From Methanosphaera sp. (GTDB taxonomy: Archaea > Methanobacteriota > Methanobacteria > Methanobacteriales > Methanobacteriaceae), in contig JAFRMD010000019.1 in assembly GCA_017430835.1 (NCBI GenBank), forward strand, positions 1 through 64,000: a DNA stretch of 64,000 bases. Reading direction: 5' to 3'. How positions within the stretch are numbered: the first letter of the stretch is position 1; each line of letters opens with the position of its first letter. Below the pieces are notes generated by a model. The model made no database searches. It saw only the letters and a list, made by a program, of their open reading frames with translations, and was not told where the DNA came from. Of the stretch, positions 9,945 to 19,403 are shown piece after piece. The position numbers and the translations under genes were made by a program.

Positions 9945-11153
9945 CTATACTAATGCTTTAAACAATTTTCCATCTTTTTCTTTGATTTTAAAAATTCTGA
10001 CGCCTTCGGCTTCAATTAGTTCTTTGAAAGATGTCACTTTTTCATCTGGAAACTGAGTTCCCAAATATATGGCCTCAGGTTTCATGAAATCTATTTCCAT
10101 ATAATCTTCTGTTATATCAAGAACTTTTTCAAAATCATCCTTAATTTTTTCATGTAACTGTTTTGATTCCAATACAATAGCTAAATCATTAATTATTTCT
10201 TCATATTTGTATTCTAATTCATTATCAACATTTACCAAGTAATTATTTTTTAAAATGTTTTGTATTGATTCATCGTTAGTAGTCTTTGAGTATACTGGTT
10301 CTAATAAATTTTCCAACATTCTATATTCAGTTTCAGTATAATGATGGTTTAAAATGTACATCCACTCACTATCATAATCGGAAACTTCTTCATTTACCCT
10401 AATTATTGAAGCACAATGTGCATTAAAAATATCATAATCAAAATCATCCCTACTTAATTTTTTATCAGAATATAAAACAGGATAAATTTTATTCAACTGT
10501 TTTGCGGTAACTTCTTTGATTTCCTTAAAATCATAGACAACACAAAAGCCCTTATTTTTAGAATCCTTATCCCAAACTTCCTCTTTGTTATATGGTGTTT
10601 GGAATAACTTCACATAATTATTATCCTGGTATAGTTTCATTGTAAAGTAGGTATTAATAACACCAAAGACTATTTGTTGATTAATAAATTCACCCATGTA
10701 TGTTTTCCACTGTTCTTGATCTTTGGGAGTCATTTCATCAGTATCTTTAGAATAAACTAATGTCATTAACTTGATGAAAGGAAATTCTGCTTGTGTAATT
10801 ATTTCTTTTTCATCTTCACTCAGAAATGTTGGATCCTCTTGTTGTAACTTATTTATCTGGTCTTGCATCAAAGCATTTAATTGAGTCTTGATTGTTTTAA
10901 TAAAATTAATTTTTAAAATATCCGGATTGTAATTTGAATCCAATTTTGCCTTTTTAACTTTCAACTTTGAATTACATATGTTTTTAAGACATTCAACATC
11001 CACATCATTAGTATAAAAATTAGCCAAAACTGGTGGAAAATGTTCAAATTTAAGTTTATCCGCTTTTTCATATTCAGAAGGGACATCATATGAAGTTGCA
11101 AATATTTTAAAGAAATCTAATTTCCATTCCTTGTTTAGAGAATTATTGATCAT
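9945..11153 (-). CDS. Uncharacterised 402-aa protein upstream of DNA ligase
   Basis: An acidic, Lys/Glu/Asp/Asn-rich cytoplasmic protein without signal peptide or membrane segment. The stretch GFCVVYDFKEIKEV followed by KIYPVLYSD about 20 residues later, then an acidic ETEYRML, weakly recalls DUF2971 proteins (GFCIGFD, V-x-Y, W-x-E-x-E-x-R), but this is not secure. The gene ends 7 bases before DNA ligase begins and has its own promoter region in the gap divergent from polC, so it is co-transcribed with lig. Function not known. Confidence 0.6.
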   Translation of the reverse strand: MINNSLNKEWKLDFFKIFATSYDVPSEYEKADKLKFEHFPPVLANFYTNDVDVECLKNICNSKLKVKKAKLDSNYNPDILKINFIKTIKTQLNALMQDQINKLQQEDPTFLSEDEKEIITQAEFPFIKLMTLVYSKDTDEMTPKDQEQWKTYMGEFINQQIVFGVINTYFTMKLYQDNNYVKLFQTPYNKEEVWDKDSKNKGFCVVYDFKEIKEVTAKQLNKIYPVLYSDKKLSRDDFDYDIFNAHCASIIRVNEEVSDYDSEWMYILNHHYTETEYRMLENLLEPVYSKTTNDESIQNILKNNYLVNVDNELEYKYEEIINDLAIVLESKQLHEKIKDDFEKVLDITEDYMEIDFMKPEAIYLGTQFPDEKVTSFKELIEAEGVRIFKIKEKDGKLFKALV

Positions 11154-11258
11154 TATAAATCGTCCTTTTAACTACTTGATTTTTTTTATTAGTTATATAT
11201 AATTACTATGTTAAATCTTGTAAAAAAAAATTTGCTTATGAAAATATTTCTATAGTTT

Positions 11259-11272
11259 AAAAAATATAATAG
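11259..11272 (+). promoter_or_regulatory. polC: Probable TATA box for polC
   Basis: An A-rich BRE-like stretch leads into AAAAATATAATA about 60-70 bases before the polC start, leaving a leader of about 40 bases that carries GGAGGT. Assigned by position and composition only, in a very AT-rich spacer. Confidence 0.4.
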
Positions 11273-11332
11273 AATATTATTAAATTTACATCATGCGAAA
11301 ATAATTATAATAAAAAAATGGGAGGTACATAC

Positions 11333-14300
11333 ATGGATTATTTTAAGATGCTTGAAGATAAAACTAAAGAATTATATGACATAGCAAAACAAGCAAGGAA
11401 ACAAGGAAAAGACTTGGAACTGGAACCTGAAATCCCTTTAGCAAAGGACTTAGCAGAACGTGTGGAAGGGCTTGTTGGACCAAAAGATGTGGCTGCAAGA
11501 ATCAAAATTTTAGAAAAAACTATGTCAAGAGAAGAAGTTGCATTCCAAATAGCCAAAGAAATTGCAACAAAAGATGATGTACCCGGACAACCAAATGATT
11601 ATGAAATTCAAGAAGCAAACGCAGACAGTGCGATACGTACTGCACTGGCAATTTTAACAGAAGGTGTTGTTGCAGCTCCTTTAGAAGGAATTGCTAAAGT
11701 AAAAATTAAAGACAATTCTGATGGAAGCAAATGTTTTGGAGTTTATTTTGCAGGACCTATTAGAAGTGCTGGAGGTACAGCTGCTGCATTAGCCGTATTA
11801 CTTGGAGATTACATTAGAATTGCTCAAGGACATGATAGATACAAACCTACTGATGATGAAATTGAAAGATATGTTGAAGAAGTAGAACTGTACGAATCAG
11901 AGGTTACAAACTTACAATATTCCCCAACACCTGATGAAGTTAGAAATGCTGTAAAAAGCATACCTGTAGAAGTTACTGGTGAACAGACGGATGCAATAGA
12001 AGTACAGAACAGGGATTTACCTCGTGTTGAAACGAACCATATTAGAGGAGGTGCTTTGCTTGCTATTGCAGAAGGTGTTATCCAAAAATCCCGTAAAATT
12101 GTTAAATATGCGAATACTTTAGGTATTGATGGATGGGCCTGGCTTGAAAATTTCACTGCTCCAAAAACAGCACCTAAAAAAGAAGAAGAAAAAAAAGAAG
12201 AAGAATTGAAGAAGGAACTTAAAAAACCTAAGAAAAAAGCAAAATATATGGAAGATATTATTGGTGGACGGCCAGTAATGGCTTATCCTGGTGCTAAAGG
12301 TGGTTTCAGATTACGTTATGGAAGAACTAGGGATAGTGGATTAGCTTCAATGGCTATTCATCCTGCAACTATGGAGATTGTGGAATTTTTGGCAATTGGA
12401 ACACAAATGAAAATTGAAAAACCCGGTAAAGGTAATTGTGTTGTACCCTGCGATTCTATTGAAGGTCCTATTGTAAAGCTTAAAAATGGCGATGTTGTTC
12501 AAGTCAATAGTGTTTCACAAGCAATTAAAGTTAGGAAAGATGTTCTTGAAATATTATTCTTAGGAGACATGTTGGTTGCATTCGGAGAATATTTACGTGG
12601 AAACATTCCTCTTGACAAATCCGCATGGTGTGAAGAATGGTGGGCTCAAGAAGTTGAAAACTCTGATTATTTCAAAGAAACTCAGGATGATTTTGGAATA
12701 GGATTTAAAGAAGAACTTGAATTAAATGATATATTAAAGTTAGAGATTAATGCTAAAAAAGCCTTTGAAATTGCTGAAAAAACCAATACAGCATTACATC
12801 CAAAGTATACCTACTATTATCATGATGTAACAAAAAAAGAGTTAGATGATTTGCATGATTATCTATACGAATACATTGAAAGTCCTGAAAAAGTATTTAA
12901 TGTAGATATCAATAGACTTCCCCTTGATTATCATAAAAGAATTCTTGAAGTACTTGGTGTTCCACATCATGTAAACAAGAAATCATTAACCATGTCTAAT
13001 GAGGATTTATACGTTCTTATGAAAGTTCTTTATAAACATTTATCACCAGATGAAGATATGGACAGTATTGAAGCTATTAACTTGAACAATACTATTGAAA
13101 CTAAGGCTAAGGCACCTACATATATTGGTGGAAGAGTAGGACGTCCTGAAAAGACGAAAGAACGTTTGATGAAACCTGCCCCTCATTCCTTATTCCCTAT
13201 TGGAAATTATGCAGGCAATATTCGTAACATAGTTGAAGCAGCTAAGAAAGGTTCCATTAAGGTTACTTTGGCAAAATGCAAATGTACTAATCCTGAATGT
13301 AAGGTAACTTCCTTTAAGTCATTGTGTCCAGTTTGTGGAGCTAGAACGGAACTTGAAAATTCTGCTCAAAAAACGATTAAATTAGGTAAATTATTATCCG
13401 ATGCTTTTGATAGTGTGAAAGTAAGAAGGCTTGATGAAGTTAAAGGAGTTAAAGGTTTAATTTCTGAAGATAAATTTCCTGAACCATTAGAGAAAGGTAT
13501 TTTAAGGGCATTGAATGATGTTTACACTTATCGTGATGGTACTATTAGGCATGATTCTACTGATTTACCTTTAACGCATTTTATTCCTAGAGAAATTGGT
13601 GTAAGTGTTGAAAAAATTTTAGAAATGGGTTATACTGAGGATATTTATGGTAAAGAGATTACTGATGAAAATCAGATAATTGAGATTAAGATTCAAGATA
13701 TTGTTGTCAGTGAAAGTTGTGGTGATTACCTATTGAAAGTATCTCATTTTATAGATGATTTACTTGTCAAATATTATGATATGGATACATTTTATAATGC
13801 TAAGACTCGTACTGATTTGATTGGCCATCTTATTGCAGGTCTTGCACCACACACGTCTGCTGGAGTATTAGGTCGTATTGTTGGATTTACTAAAGCTTCG
13901 GGTTGTTATGCTCATCCTTATTTCCATTCTGCAAAGAGAAGAAATTGTGATAGTGATGAGGATGCGGTAATGTTATTGTTGGATGCACTTCTTAATTTTG
14001 GTAAAACATATCTGCCAAATACTAGGGGAGGAAGTATGGATGCTCCGTTAGTTTTAAGTATTCGTATTGATCCTGAGGAAATTGACGATGAATCCCATAA
14101 TATTGATTGTATGAAACGTATACCTCTTGAAATTTATCATAAAACTGAGGAAGGTGGTGTGAAACCTTCAGACGTGAACAATATGATTGATAATGTTGAA
14201 GGCAGGTTGGGTACTGATAAGCAGTATAGTGGAATAATGTATTCACACCCAACTAGTTCGATACATGCCGGACCAAAAATTTGTCTTTATAAAACTTTAC

Positions 14301-14698
14301 AGACAATGACTGAGAAAGTTGAAAACCAAATTGGACTTGCAGAAGTCTTAAGATCCGTTGATCAAAAAGGTGTAGTAGAGGGTGTTATTAATTCTCACTT
14401 CCTACCAGATATGGCAGGTAATATTAGAGCTTTTTCAAGGCAGAAAGTTAGATGTACGAAGTGTGGAGCCAAGTATAGAAGAATTCCACTCTCAGGAGAA
14501 TGTTCTTGTGGTAATAATTTAATACTTAGTATTTCAAAAGGTTCAGTACTTAAGTATTTAGAGATTTCAAAGGATTTAGCGCATAGATATCCAATAAATC
14601 CATATGTTGTAGAGCGTATTGAAATTTTAGAGACTTCTATTAATTCTTTGTTTGAAAGTGACAAATCCAAACAAAGTTCATTAGATGTATTTTTCTAA
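11333..14698 (+). CDS. polC: DNA polymerase D large subunit (DP2)
   Basis: A catalytic subunit of about 1121 residues of the archaeal family D replicative polymerase, working with the exonuclease subunit DP1 (not in this window). Seen: the N-terminal DYFKMLEDK region, AGPIRSAGGTAAAL near 145, a Lys/Glu-rich linker near 280-310, the catalytic core GGRVGRPEKTKERLMKPAPH, a zinc ribbon CKCTNPEC...CPVCG near 645-670, GSMDAPLVLS with the adjacent acidic residues, and a C-terminal zinc site CTKCGAKYRR...CSCG. No intein interrupts the core. The start at 11333 is chosen because GGAGGT (11321-11326) lies six bases before it; an ATG at 11318 overlaps that site and is unlikely. It heads toward nrdD. Confidence 0.96.
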   Translation: MDYFKMLEDKTKELYDIAKQARKQGKDLELEPEIPLAKDLAERVEGLVGPKDVAARIKILEKTMSREEVAFQIAKEIATKDDVPGQPNDYEIQEANADSAIRTALAILTEGVVAAPLEGIAKVKIKDNSDGSKCFGVYFAGPIRSAGGTAAALAVLLGDYIRIAQGHDRYKPTDDEIERYVEEVELYESEVTNLQYSPTPDEVRNAVKSIPVEVTGEQTDAIEVQNRDLPRVETNHIRGGALLAIAEGVIQKSRKIVKYANTLGIDGWAWLENFTAPKTAPKKEEEKKEEELKKELKKPKKKAKYMEDIIGGRPVMAYPGAKGGFRLRYGRTRDSGLASMAIHPATMEIVEFLAIGTQMKIEKPGKGNCVVPCDSIEGPIVKLKNGDVVQVNSVSQAIKVRKDVLEILFLGDMLVAFGEYLRGNIPLDKSAWCEEWWAQEVENSDYFKETQDDFGIGFKEELELNDILKLEINAKKAFEIAEKTNTALHPKYTYYYHDVTKKELDDLHDYLYEYIESPEKVFNVDINRLPLDYHKRILEVLGVPHHVNKKSLTMSNEDLYVLMKVLYKHLSPDEDMDSIEAINLNNTIETKAKAPTYIGGRVGRPEKTKERLMKPAPHSLFPIGNYAGNIRNIVEAAKKGSIKVTLAKCKCTNPECKVTSFKSLCPVCGARTELENSAQKTIKLGKLLSDAFDSVKVRRLDEVKGVKGLISEDKFPEPLEKGILRALNDVYTYRDGTIRHDSTDLPLTHFIPREIGVSVEKILEMGYTEDIYGKEITDENQIIEIKIQDIVVSESCGDYLLKVSHFIDDLLVKYYDMDTFYNAKTRTDLIGHLIAGLAPHTSAGVLGRIVGFTKASGCYAHPYFHSAKRRNCDSDEDAVMLLLDALLNFGKTYLPNTRGGSMDAPLVLSIRIDPEEIDDESHNIDCMKRIPLEIYHKTEEGGVKPSDVNNMIDNVEGRLGTDKQYSGIMYSHPTSSIHAGPKICLYKTLQTMTEKVENQIGLAEVLRSVDQKGVVEGVINSHFLPDMAGNIRAFSRQKVRCTKCGAKYRRIPLSGECSCGNNLILSISKGSVLKYLEISKDLAHRYPINPYVVERIEILETSINSLFESDKSKQSSLDVFF

Positions 14699-14748
14699 AT
14701 TCATCCTTTTTAACCCCCAAAAAATTTAGTCTTATTTTATACGAACTG

Positions 14749-14769
14749 TTTGGTTTGTTACGAACCAAA
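14749..14769. promoter_or_regulatory. 21-bp dyad directly upstream of nrdD TATA box
   Basis: TTTGGTTTG-TTA-CGAACCAAA forms a near-perfect inverted repeat (one G/T mismatch per arm pair), and an extra ACGAAC half-site lies at 14741-14746. It sits about 12 bases upstream of the BRE/TATA of nrdD, the place expected for an activator or repressor site. It does not match the bacterial NrdR box I know. Confidence 0.5.
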
Positions 14770-14775
14770 ATTTGC

Positions 14776-14790
14776 AAAAAGATATATATT
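14776..14790 (+). promoter_or_regulatory. nrdD: BRE/TATA box of nrdD
   Basis: AAAAA followed by GATATATATT. The expected transcript start about 25 bases on (near 14811) leaves a short leader carrying AAAAAAGGAG before the ATG at 14836. Confidence 0.55.
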
Positions 14791-14835
14791 ATCGAATATA
14801 AAAGTAGAAATAACTATGAAAAAAAAGGAGTTGGT

Positions 14836-17151
14836 ATGGTGATTGATCGTCAGACAATTCAAGAAACATACAAATTAAATGATATTTATGTAATTAAAAA
14901 TGATGGCATACGAGAAAAATTCAGTTACGAAAAACTAATAAAATCCTGCATAATGATTAACATCCCACTCGGATTAGCAGAAAAAATAGCATACAAAGTA
15001 TCAAAAGAAGCACATGAAGATATCACAACAAAAGAAATAAAAAATAGTATATACGAATTACTTAAAAAAGAAAACACCAATCTAGCAGACAAATACTATA
15101 ATTACAATACATTAAGAGTAAGAACTGCCAGAGACACCATAGAACCATTTGATAAGTCCAAAATAACCAATACTTTAATACAAGAAACACAAACAACACC
15201 TAAATTAGCTGAAAAAATAGCTAACGACGTATATAAAGAATTAAGAAAATTGGAATTAGACTATTTAACTGCACCAATAATCAGAGAAATGGTTAACACC
15301 AAATTAACAGAAAACGGTTTAGAATCATTAAGAAGAAAATATACAAGACTAGGAATGCCTGTATATAATATAACAAACCTAATTGAAAACGGGAACAAAG
15401 ATAATGCAAACATGATGCATAACCCTGAAACAATCCACAAATATGTTGCTGATGAATCATTAAAACAATACACGCTATTAAACATATTACCTCACCACCT
15501 AGCAGATGCACATATGAATGGTACAGTACACATACACGACTTAGAATTCTTCGCAGGAAGACCAATAAACTGTCTACAGCATGACTTAAGACAATTTATC
15601 CAATATGGACTAAAAGTAGATGGAACTGGTGATCATACAAGCGTAGCTGGATCACCAAACCATATAGAAACATTAATGAACCACTCCGGTGAAATAATGC
15701 TCGCTGCTCAACAAAACATGAGTGGTGGACAATCAATGAGCCTTTGGAATGTATTTGTAGCACCATTTGCCGCAGGACTGCCATACGATAAAATAAAACA
15801 ATCTGTGGAAATGTTAATTTTCAATTTAAACATGGCTTACGCAGCACGTGGAGGACAAGTACCATTCACTAGTGTAGGACTAGAATTTACTGTTCCTGAC
15901 TTCCTTAAAAATGAACCGGCTTACGGGCCTGGAGGAAAAGTTGTAGGAGTATATGGTGACTTTGAACAAGAAGTAAGATTATTACAGAGAGCATTTACAG
16001 AAGCACTCATCAAAGGAGATTCAGAAGGAAAACCTCATTTATTCCCTAATACAATATATTACTTAAGAAAAGAGTGTTTAACCCCAGAATTCACAGAAGA
16101 TATTGACCGAGTTCACTATTTATCTGCTAAATTCGGAACGGCCTACTTTGTCAATATGTTACCAAAATATATGGGCACTCACGCAAACTACATGGGATGC
16201 CGTACAAGATTATCAGATAACTGGACAGGCGACTGGGAACAAGATTGTTTAAGAACAGGAAACCTAGCTTATGTTACAATGAATCTGCCAAGAATTGGTT
16301 ACAATGCACGTGATGAAAATGAAATCTTTGACTATTTAGATGACTACATGAACATAGTCGAAGAAGTATTACTAATAAGAAGAGAACGTGCACTTAAATG
16401 TTTAAACGACTACAAACTATTACCATTCTTAACCCAAAAGATGGGTGAAGATTCATACTACCAAGTTGACAACAGTACATTATCTTTTGGATTTGTAGGA
16501 TTAAATGAAATGCTTTTAGCACAAACCGGTGCAGGATTAGAAGATCCAGAATCAAACAAGTTAGGAATGAAAATCATTCAACACATAAATGATAGAGCAG
16601 ATCAACTTAAAAAAGAAACTGGATTTAGATGGGGAGTTATTCAAACACCGGCAGAAAGTACTGCATACAGATTTGCAACAATGGACAGAGAAAAATATCC
16701 TGACCAAGTAATCTGTAATGGTGACAGCAATGCTTCATACTACACCAACAGTAGCCACATTCCAGTAGATACTGCAATGAGCTTACCAGAAAAAATAAAA
16801 ATAGAATCAGAATACCATCCATTAACACAAGGAGGACACATCTTCCATGCATTTATGGGAGAATCATACAGTGACCCTGACAGCTTAATGAGCTTAACAA
16901 ATAAAATTGCAAGAAAAACAGACATCGGTTTCTGGGCATACAGTAGTGCATTGAGTTTCTGTGTAAATTGTAAAACATTAATGAAAGGATTACAATCCAC
17001 ATGTACACACTGCGGTGAAACAAAAAATGTAGAATGGTATGATAGAATTACCGGATACGTACAACAAGTTGGTCACTCAGAAAGTGCATCCGGTGGATGG
17101 AATGCGGGTAAAAAACAAGAATTGTTAGACAGAAAAAGATGGGAACAATAA
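14836..17151 (+). CDS. nrdD: Anaerobic (class III) ribonucleoside-triphosphate reductase
   Basis: A glycyl-radical enzyme that reduces ribonucleotides to deoxyribonucleotides in the cytoplasm. The 771-residue protein has an N-terminal ATP-cone (about 10-100, allosteric control), the (beta/alpha) barrel core, a zinc site CVNC...CTHC near the C-terminus, and RITGY, the radical-glycine loop (Gly about 740), followed by SGGWNAGKKQEL. The start at 14836 has GGAG five bases upstream; an upstream in-frame TTG at 14755 lies within the promoter dyad and is rejected. The activating radical-SAM enzyme NrdG is not next to it. A T7 tract follows the stop. Confidence 0.95.
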   Translation: MVIDRQTIQETYKLNDIYVIKNDGIREKFSYEKLIKSCIMINIPLGLAEKIAYKVSKEAHEDITTKEIKNSIYELLKKENTNLADKYYNYNTLRVRTARDTIEPFDKSKITNTLIQETQTTPKLAEKIANDVYKELRKLELDYLTAPIIREMVNTKLTENGLESLRRKYTRLGMPVYNITNLIENGNKDNANMMHNPETIHKYVADESLKQYTLLNILPHHLADAHMNGTVHIHDLEFFAGRPINCLQHDLRQFIQYGLKVDGTGDHTSVAGSPNHIETLMNHSGEIMLAAQQNMSGGQSMSLWNVFVAPFAAGLPYDKIKQSVEMLIFNLNMAYAARGGQVPFTSVGLEFTVPDFLKNEPAYGPGGKVVGVYGDFEQEVRLLQRAFTEALIKGDSEGKPHLFPNTIYYLRKECLTPEFTEDIDRVHYLSAKFGTAYFVNMLPKYMGTHANYMGCRTRLSDNWTGDWEQDCLRTGNLAYVTMNLPRIGYNARDENEIFDYLDDYMNIVEEVLLIRRERALKCLNDYKLLPFLTQKMGEDSYYQVDNSTLSFGFVGLNEMLLAQTGAGLEDPESNKLGMKIIQHINDRADQLKKETGFRWGVIQTPAESTAYRFATMDREKYPDQVICNGDSNASYYTNSSHIPVDTAMSLPEKIKIESEYHPLTQGGHIFHAFMGESYSDPDSLMSLTNKIARKTDIGFWAYSSALSFCVNCKTLMKGLQSTCTHCGETKNVEWYDRITGYVQQVGHSESASGGWNAGKKQELLDRKRWEQ

Positions 17152-17164
17152 ATTTTATCCCAAC

Positions 17165-17180
17165 CAACTCTTTTTTTAAT
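17165..17180 (+). terminator. T-tract terminator after nrdD
   Basis: Pyrimidine-rich sequence ending in seven T about 20 bases after the nrdD stop, at the convergent junction with the YbjQ-domain gene. Poly-T tracts are the usual archaeal stop signal. Confidence 0.5.
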
Positions 17181-17997
17181 TTAAATATTTTTTATCAATA
17201 GTTACAGCTCCACCATAAGCAGCTATTACGACATCCGGTGGAAGTTGTTGATTATAATTAGTATATTCAAATTGTACATCAATAATTGCATTAGCATTTA
17301 CTTCCAAAGCTTCTTTTTTTAATTGATGTAATATGTATGTTCTAGCAAGAGTATAATCCTGATGTTTTAATATATTTTTATTTTCAATATCTGCCCCCAA
17401 ATATTCCATTTTTTCTTTAGCATTTTTTTCTTCAAATTCTACAACATCTTCCGCAAAGATTAATCCATGATATTCCTTGATAGGAACTGCAGGTTTAGTA
17501 TTAAATATATAAACATCATGTTCTTCCAATTTTTCTATATCATCAGCTTTTAACATTGTAATTTCATTAGATTTAATTTTTAATCCAATTAAACTTCCTA
17601 CAACTCCAAATACATAAGTTATAGAAAATATTAATGCTAATAATAAATAATTCATTAATAAGGGAAATGCAGCTTGCAACATTAACACAATTCCGCCAAT
17701 AGTAAAGACAGATAATGTTATTGGATTTTGAGGGAATAGCCAACCCAAACCATTTGTTAAAACAAACAATATTATTGAACTAATTGCTCCCGATGATTTT
17801 TTTCTTGTGAAATTCGATACAAATGTTTCTACAAACCCTGAAACAACAGGAGCTATAAAAATATCTATATTAACCCCCAGAATATAAAGATTAAAATATG
17901 TACAGATAACTACTATTATTAATCCAGCCCATAAACCAGATGCCACTGAAAAAATAAATAATAACATATCTTTAGTAAATATTTTTTTTCCAAACAT
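17176..17997 (-). CDS. Membrane protein with C-terminal YbjQ-type domain
   Basis: About 273 residues from the chosen start. The N-terminal half has four to five membrane helices (GKKIFTKDMLLFIF onward to about residue 165). The C-terminal half (about 170-273) reads VYIFNTKPAVPIKEYHGLIF, then LARTYILHQLKKEALEVNAN and AIIDVQFEY, the signature of the YbjQ/DUF74 family often called heavy-metal-binding-like. This family is usually a free-standing protein of about 105 residues, so the membrane fusion is notable. A longer reading frame begins at 18108, but the ATG at 17997 starts directly before the first helix and has AGG upstream. It converges on nrdD. Confidence 0.7.
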   Translation of the reverse strand: MFGKKIFTKDMLLFIFSVASGLWAGLIIVVICTYFNLYILGVNIDIFIAPVVSGFVETFVSNFTRKKSSGAISSIILFVLTNGLGWLFPQNPITLSVFTIGGIVLMLQAAFPLLMNYLLLALIFSITYVFGVVGSLIGLKIKSNEITMLKADDIEKLEEHDVYIFNTKPAVPIKEYHGLIFAEDVVEFEEKNAKEKMEYLGADIENKNILKHQDYTLARTYILHQLKKEALEVNANAIIDVQFEYTNYNQQLPPDVVIAAYGGAVTIDKKYLN

Positions 17998-18185
17998 ATA
18001 CACAAACCTATTAATATATCTATAAATATTACTTAAAAAAAATTTTTCTAAAAAATAAAGTATAACAAAAAATTGTATAATAGTGAAGTTACATAAAATA
18101 ATATGCAAAAAAAATAAATTGATTACACAACTTATTTTTAGATTTTCAACAACAACAATAAAAAATTATTTTACGGAGAGATACT

Positions 18186-19109
18186 ATGAAAAATGTCGAT
18201 TTACTAGTTTTAGGACACACAGCTTTCGATTATATAATGGAAGTTAAAGAATTTTCAAAAATTAACACGTCAGCAATTGTAGAAAAAATGGAAAGATTAC
18301 ATGGTGGTGCTGCCGGAAATGTTGCAGTTGTTGCTAGTAAAATGGGATTAGATGTTGGCTTAATTTCATGTATTGGAAATGATTTCAAAAACAGTTCTTA
18401 TGAAAAAGAACTTCTTGAAGAAGGGATAGACATCTCCGACATGATTATTTCTGAAAAAGCAAATACTCCTACTGCTTTTGTATTAACCAATCCCGATGAT
18501 CAACAAATGTTTTATTTCTACTGGGGAGCTGCTGAAGAATATGACAACAGTGAAGTACCAAAAGAAGCCATTAATAATGCACAAGCTGTTCATCTCGCAA
18601 CAGGCGATCCAAAATTTAATATTAAAGCTGGAAAATATGCATATGAGATAAATAAACTAGTTTCATTCGACCCAGGACAAGATTTGCATCTGTATTCAAC
18701 TAACGACTTAAAAGAAATGACAAAAAATTGTAATATCCTTTTTGGTAATGAACATGAAATCGACCATATCTGTGATTTATTAGAGAAAACTATTGATGAA
18801 TTATTAATTGATGGTCCAAACATGATTATTCAAACACTTGGTGATAAAGGAAGCGTCATTTATGAAAAGAATGAAGATCCAGTAGAAATTGAGGTTGTTC
18901 CAACAAAAGCTGTAGATCCTACTGGAGCTGGTGATTCTTATCGTGCAGCATTTTTAAGTTTATACTTAAGAGATAATGATATTAAAACCTGTGGACGTTT
19001 TGCAAGTACTGTCTCTTCATATATTGTTGAAACTCAAGGAACCCAAACAAATATCCCTACAGAAGACCAAGCACTAGAAAAAATGAATGATAGATGGTCT
19101 AATAGTTAA
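18186..19109 (+). CDS. PfkB/ribokinase-family sugar or nucleoside kinase
   Basis: A 307-residue kinase with LVLGHTAFDYIMEV at the N-terminus, the family signature GGAAGNVAVVASKMG near residue 40, and the anion-hole motif DPTGAGDSYRAAF with catalytic Asp near 250. It phosphorylates a sugar, nucleoside or related hydroxyl in the cytoplasm. Methanogen relatives include a broad-specificity nucleoside kinase, so nucleoside kinase is the best guess. GGAG lies nine bases upstream of the ATG. Monocistronic; a TTAACCTCCC tract and T7 follow the stop. Confidence 0.85.
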   Translation: MKNVDLLVLGHTAFDYIMEVKEFSKINTSAIVEKMERLHGGAAGNVAVVASKMGLDVGLISCIGNDFKNSSYEKELLEEGIDISDMIISEKANTPTAFVLTNPDDQQMFYFYWGAAEEYDNSEVPKEAINNAQAVHLATGDPKFNIKAGKYAYEINKLVSFDPGQDLHLYSTNDLKEMTKNCNILFGNEHEIDHICDLLEKTIDELLIDGPNMIIQTLGDKGSVIYEKNEDPVEIEVVPTKAVDPTGAGDSYRAAFLSLYLRDNDIKTCGRFASTVSSYIVETQGTQTNIPTEDQALEKMNDRWSNS

Positions 19110-19298
19110 TGTTAAAAATATTTAAATAATTTAACCTCCCAAAAACTTTTTTTAAATTATAATTACCTAAAAAATTTCAATTAAACTTAGTTGAAAAAAG
19201 ACACTAAATTTTAATATTTTTTAATTAACAGTAAAATTTCATATAAAAAGTCATAAAAAAATAAATCTATCTTTAATTTTTTAAATAAACTGCAATAA

Positions 19299-19312
19299 GC
19301 TTTAAATAAAGC
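19299..19312 (+). promoter_or_regulatory. TATA box of thiC copy 1 inside a small palindrome
   Basis: GCTTTAAATAAAGC contains TTTAAATA, a consensus archaeal box A, and is itself a palindrome (GCTTTA-AA-TAAAGC). The predicted transcript start is near 19330, giving a leader of about 70 bases. Confidence 0.55.
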
Positions 19313-19338
19313 AAACAACCAATTATTTATTATTTCAA

Positions 19339-19356
19339 TATCATGACATTATGATA
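19339..19356 (+). promoter_or_regulatory. Inverted repeat in the thiC copy 1 leader
   Basis: TATCAT-GACATT-ATGATA is a perfect 6-bp dyad with a 6-base spacer, just after the predicted transcript start. It could be an operator or a small hairpin. No TPP-riboswitch core is visible here. Confidence 0.35.
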
Positions 19357-19403
19357 ATTGAATAATATTCAAATTTAAAATTAAAAGGTAGGAGTAAATA
19401 AAC

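Noticed and set aside
11333..14698. Intein in the DNA polymerase D large subunit
   Set aside because: The conserved core reads through without an insertion, and the length is normal for an intein-free subunit.
14755..14835. N-terminal extension of nrdD from a TTG
   Set aside because: It covers the promoter dyad and TATA box, and a well-placed GGAG supports the later ATG.
19110..19403. TPP riboswitch before thiC copy 1
   Set aside because: No CTGAGA core or matching stems are present in the leader.
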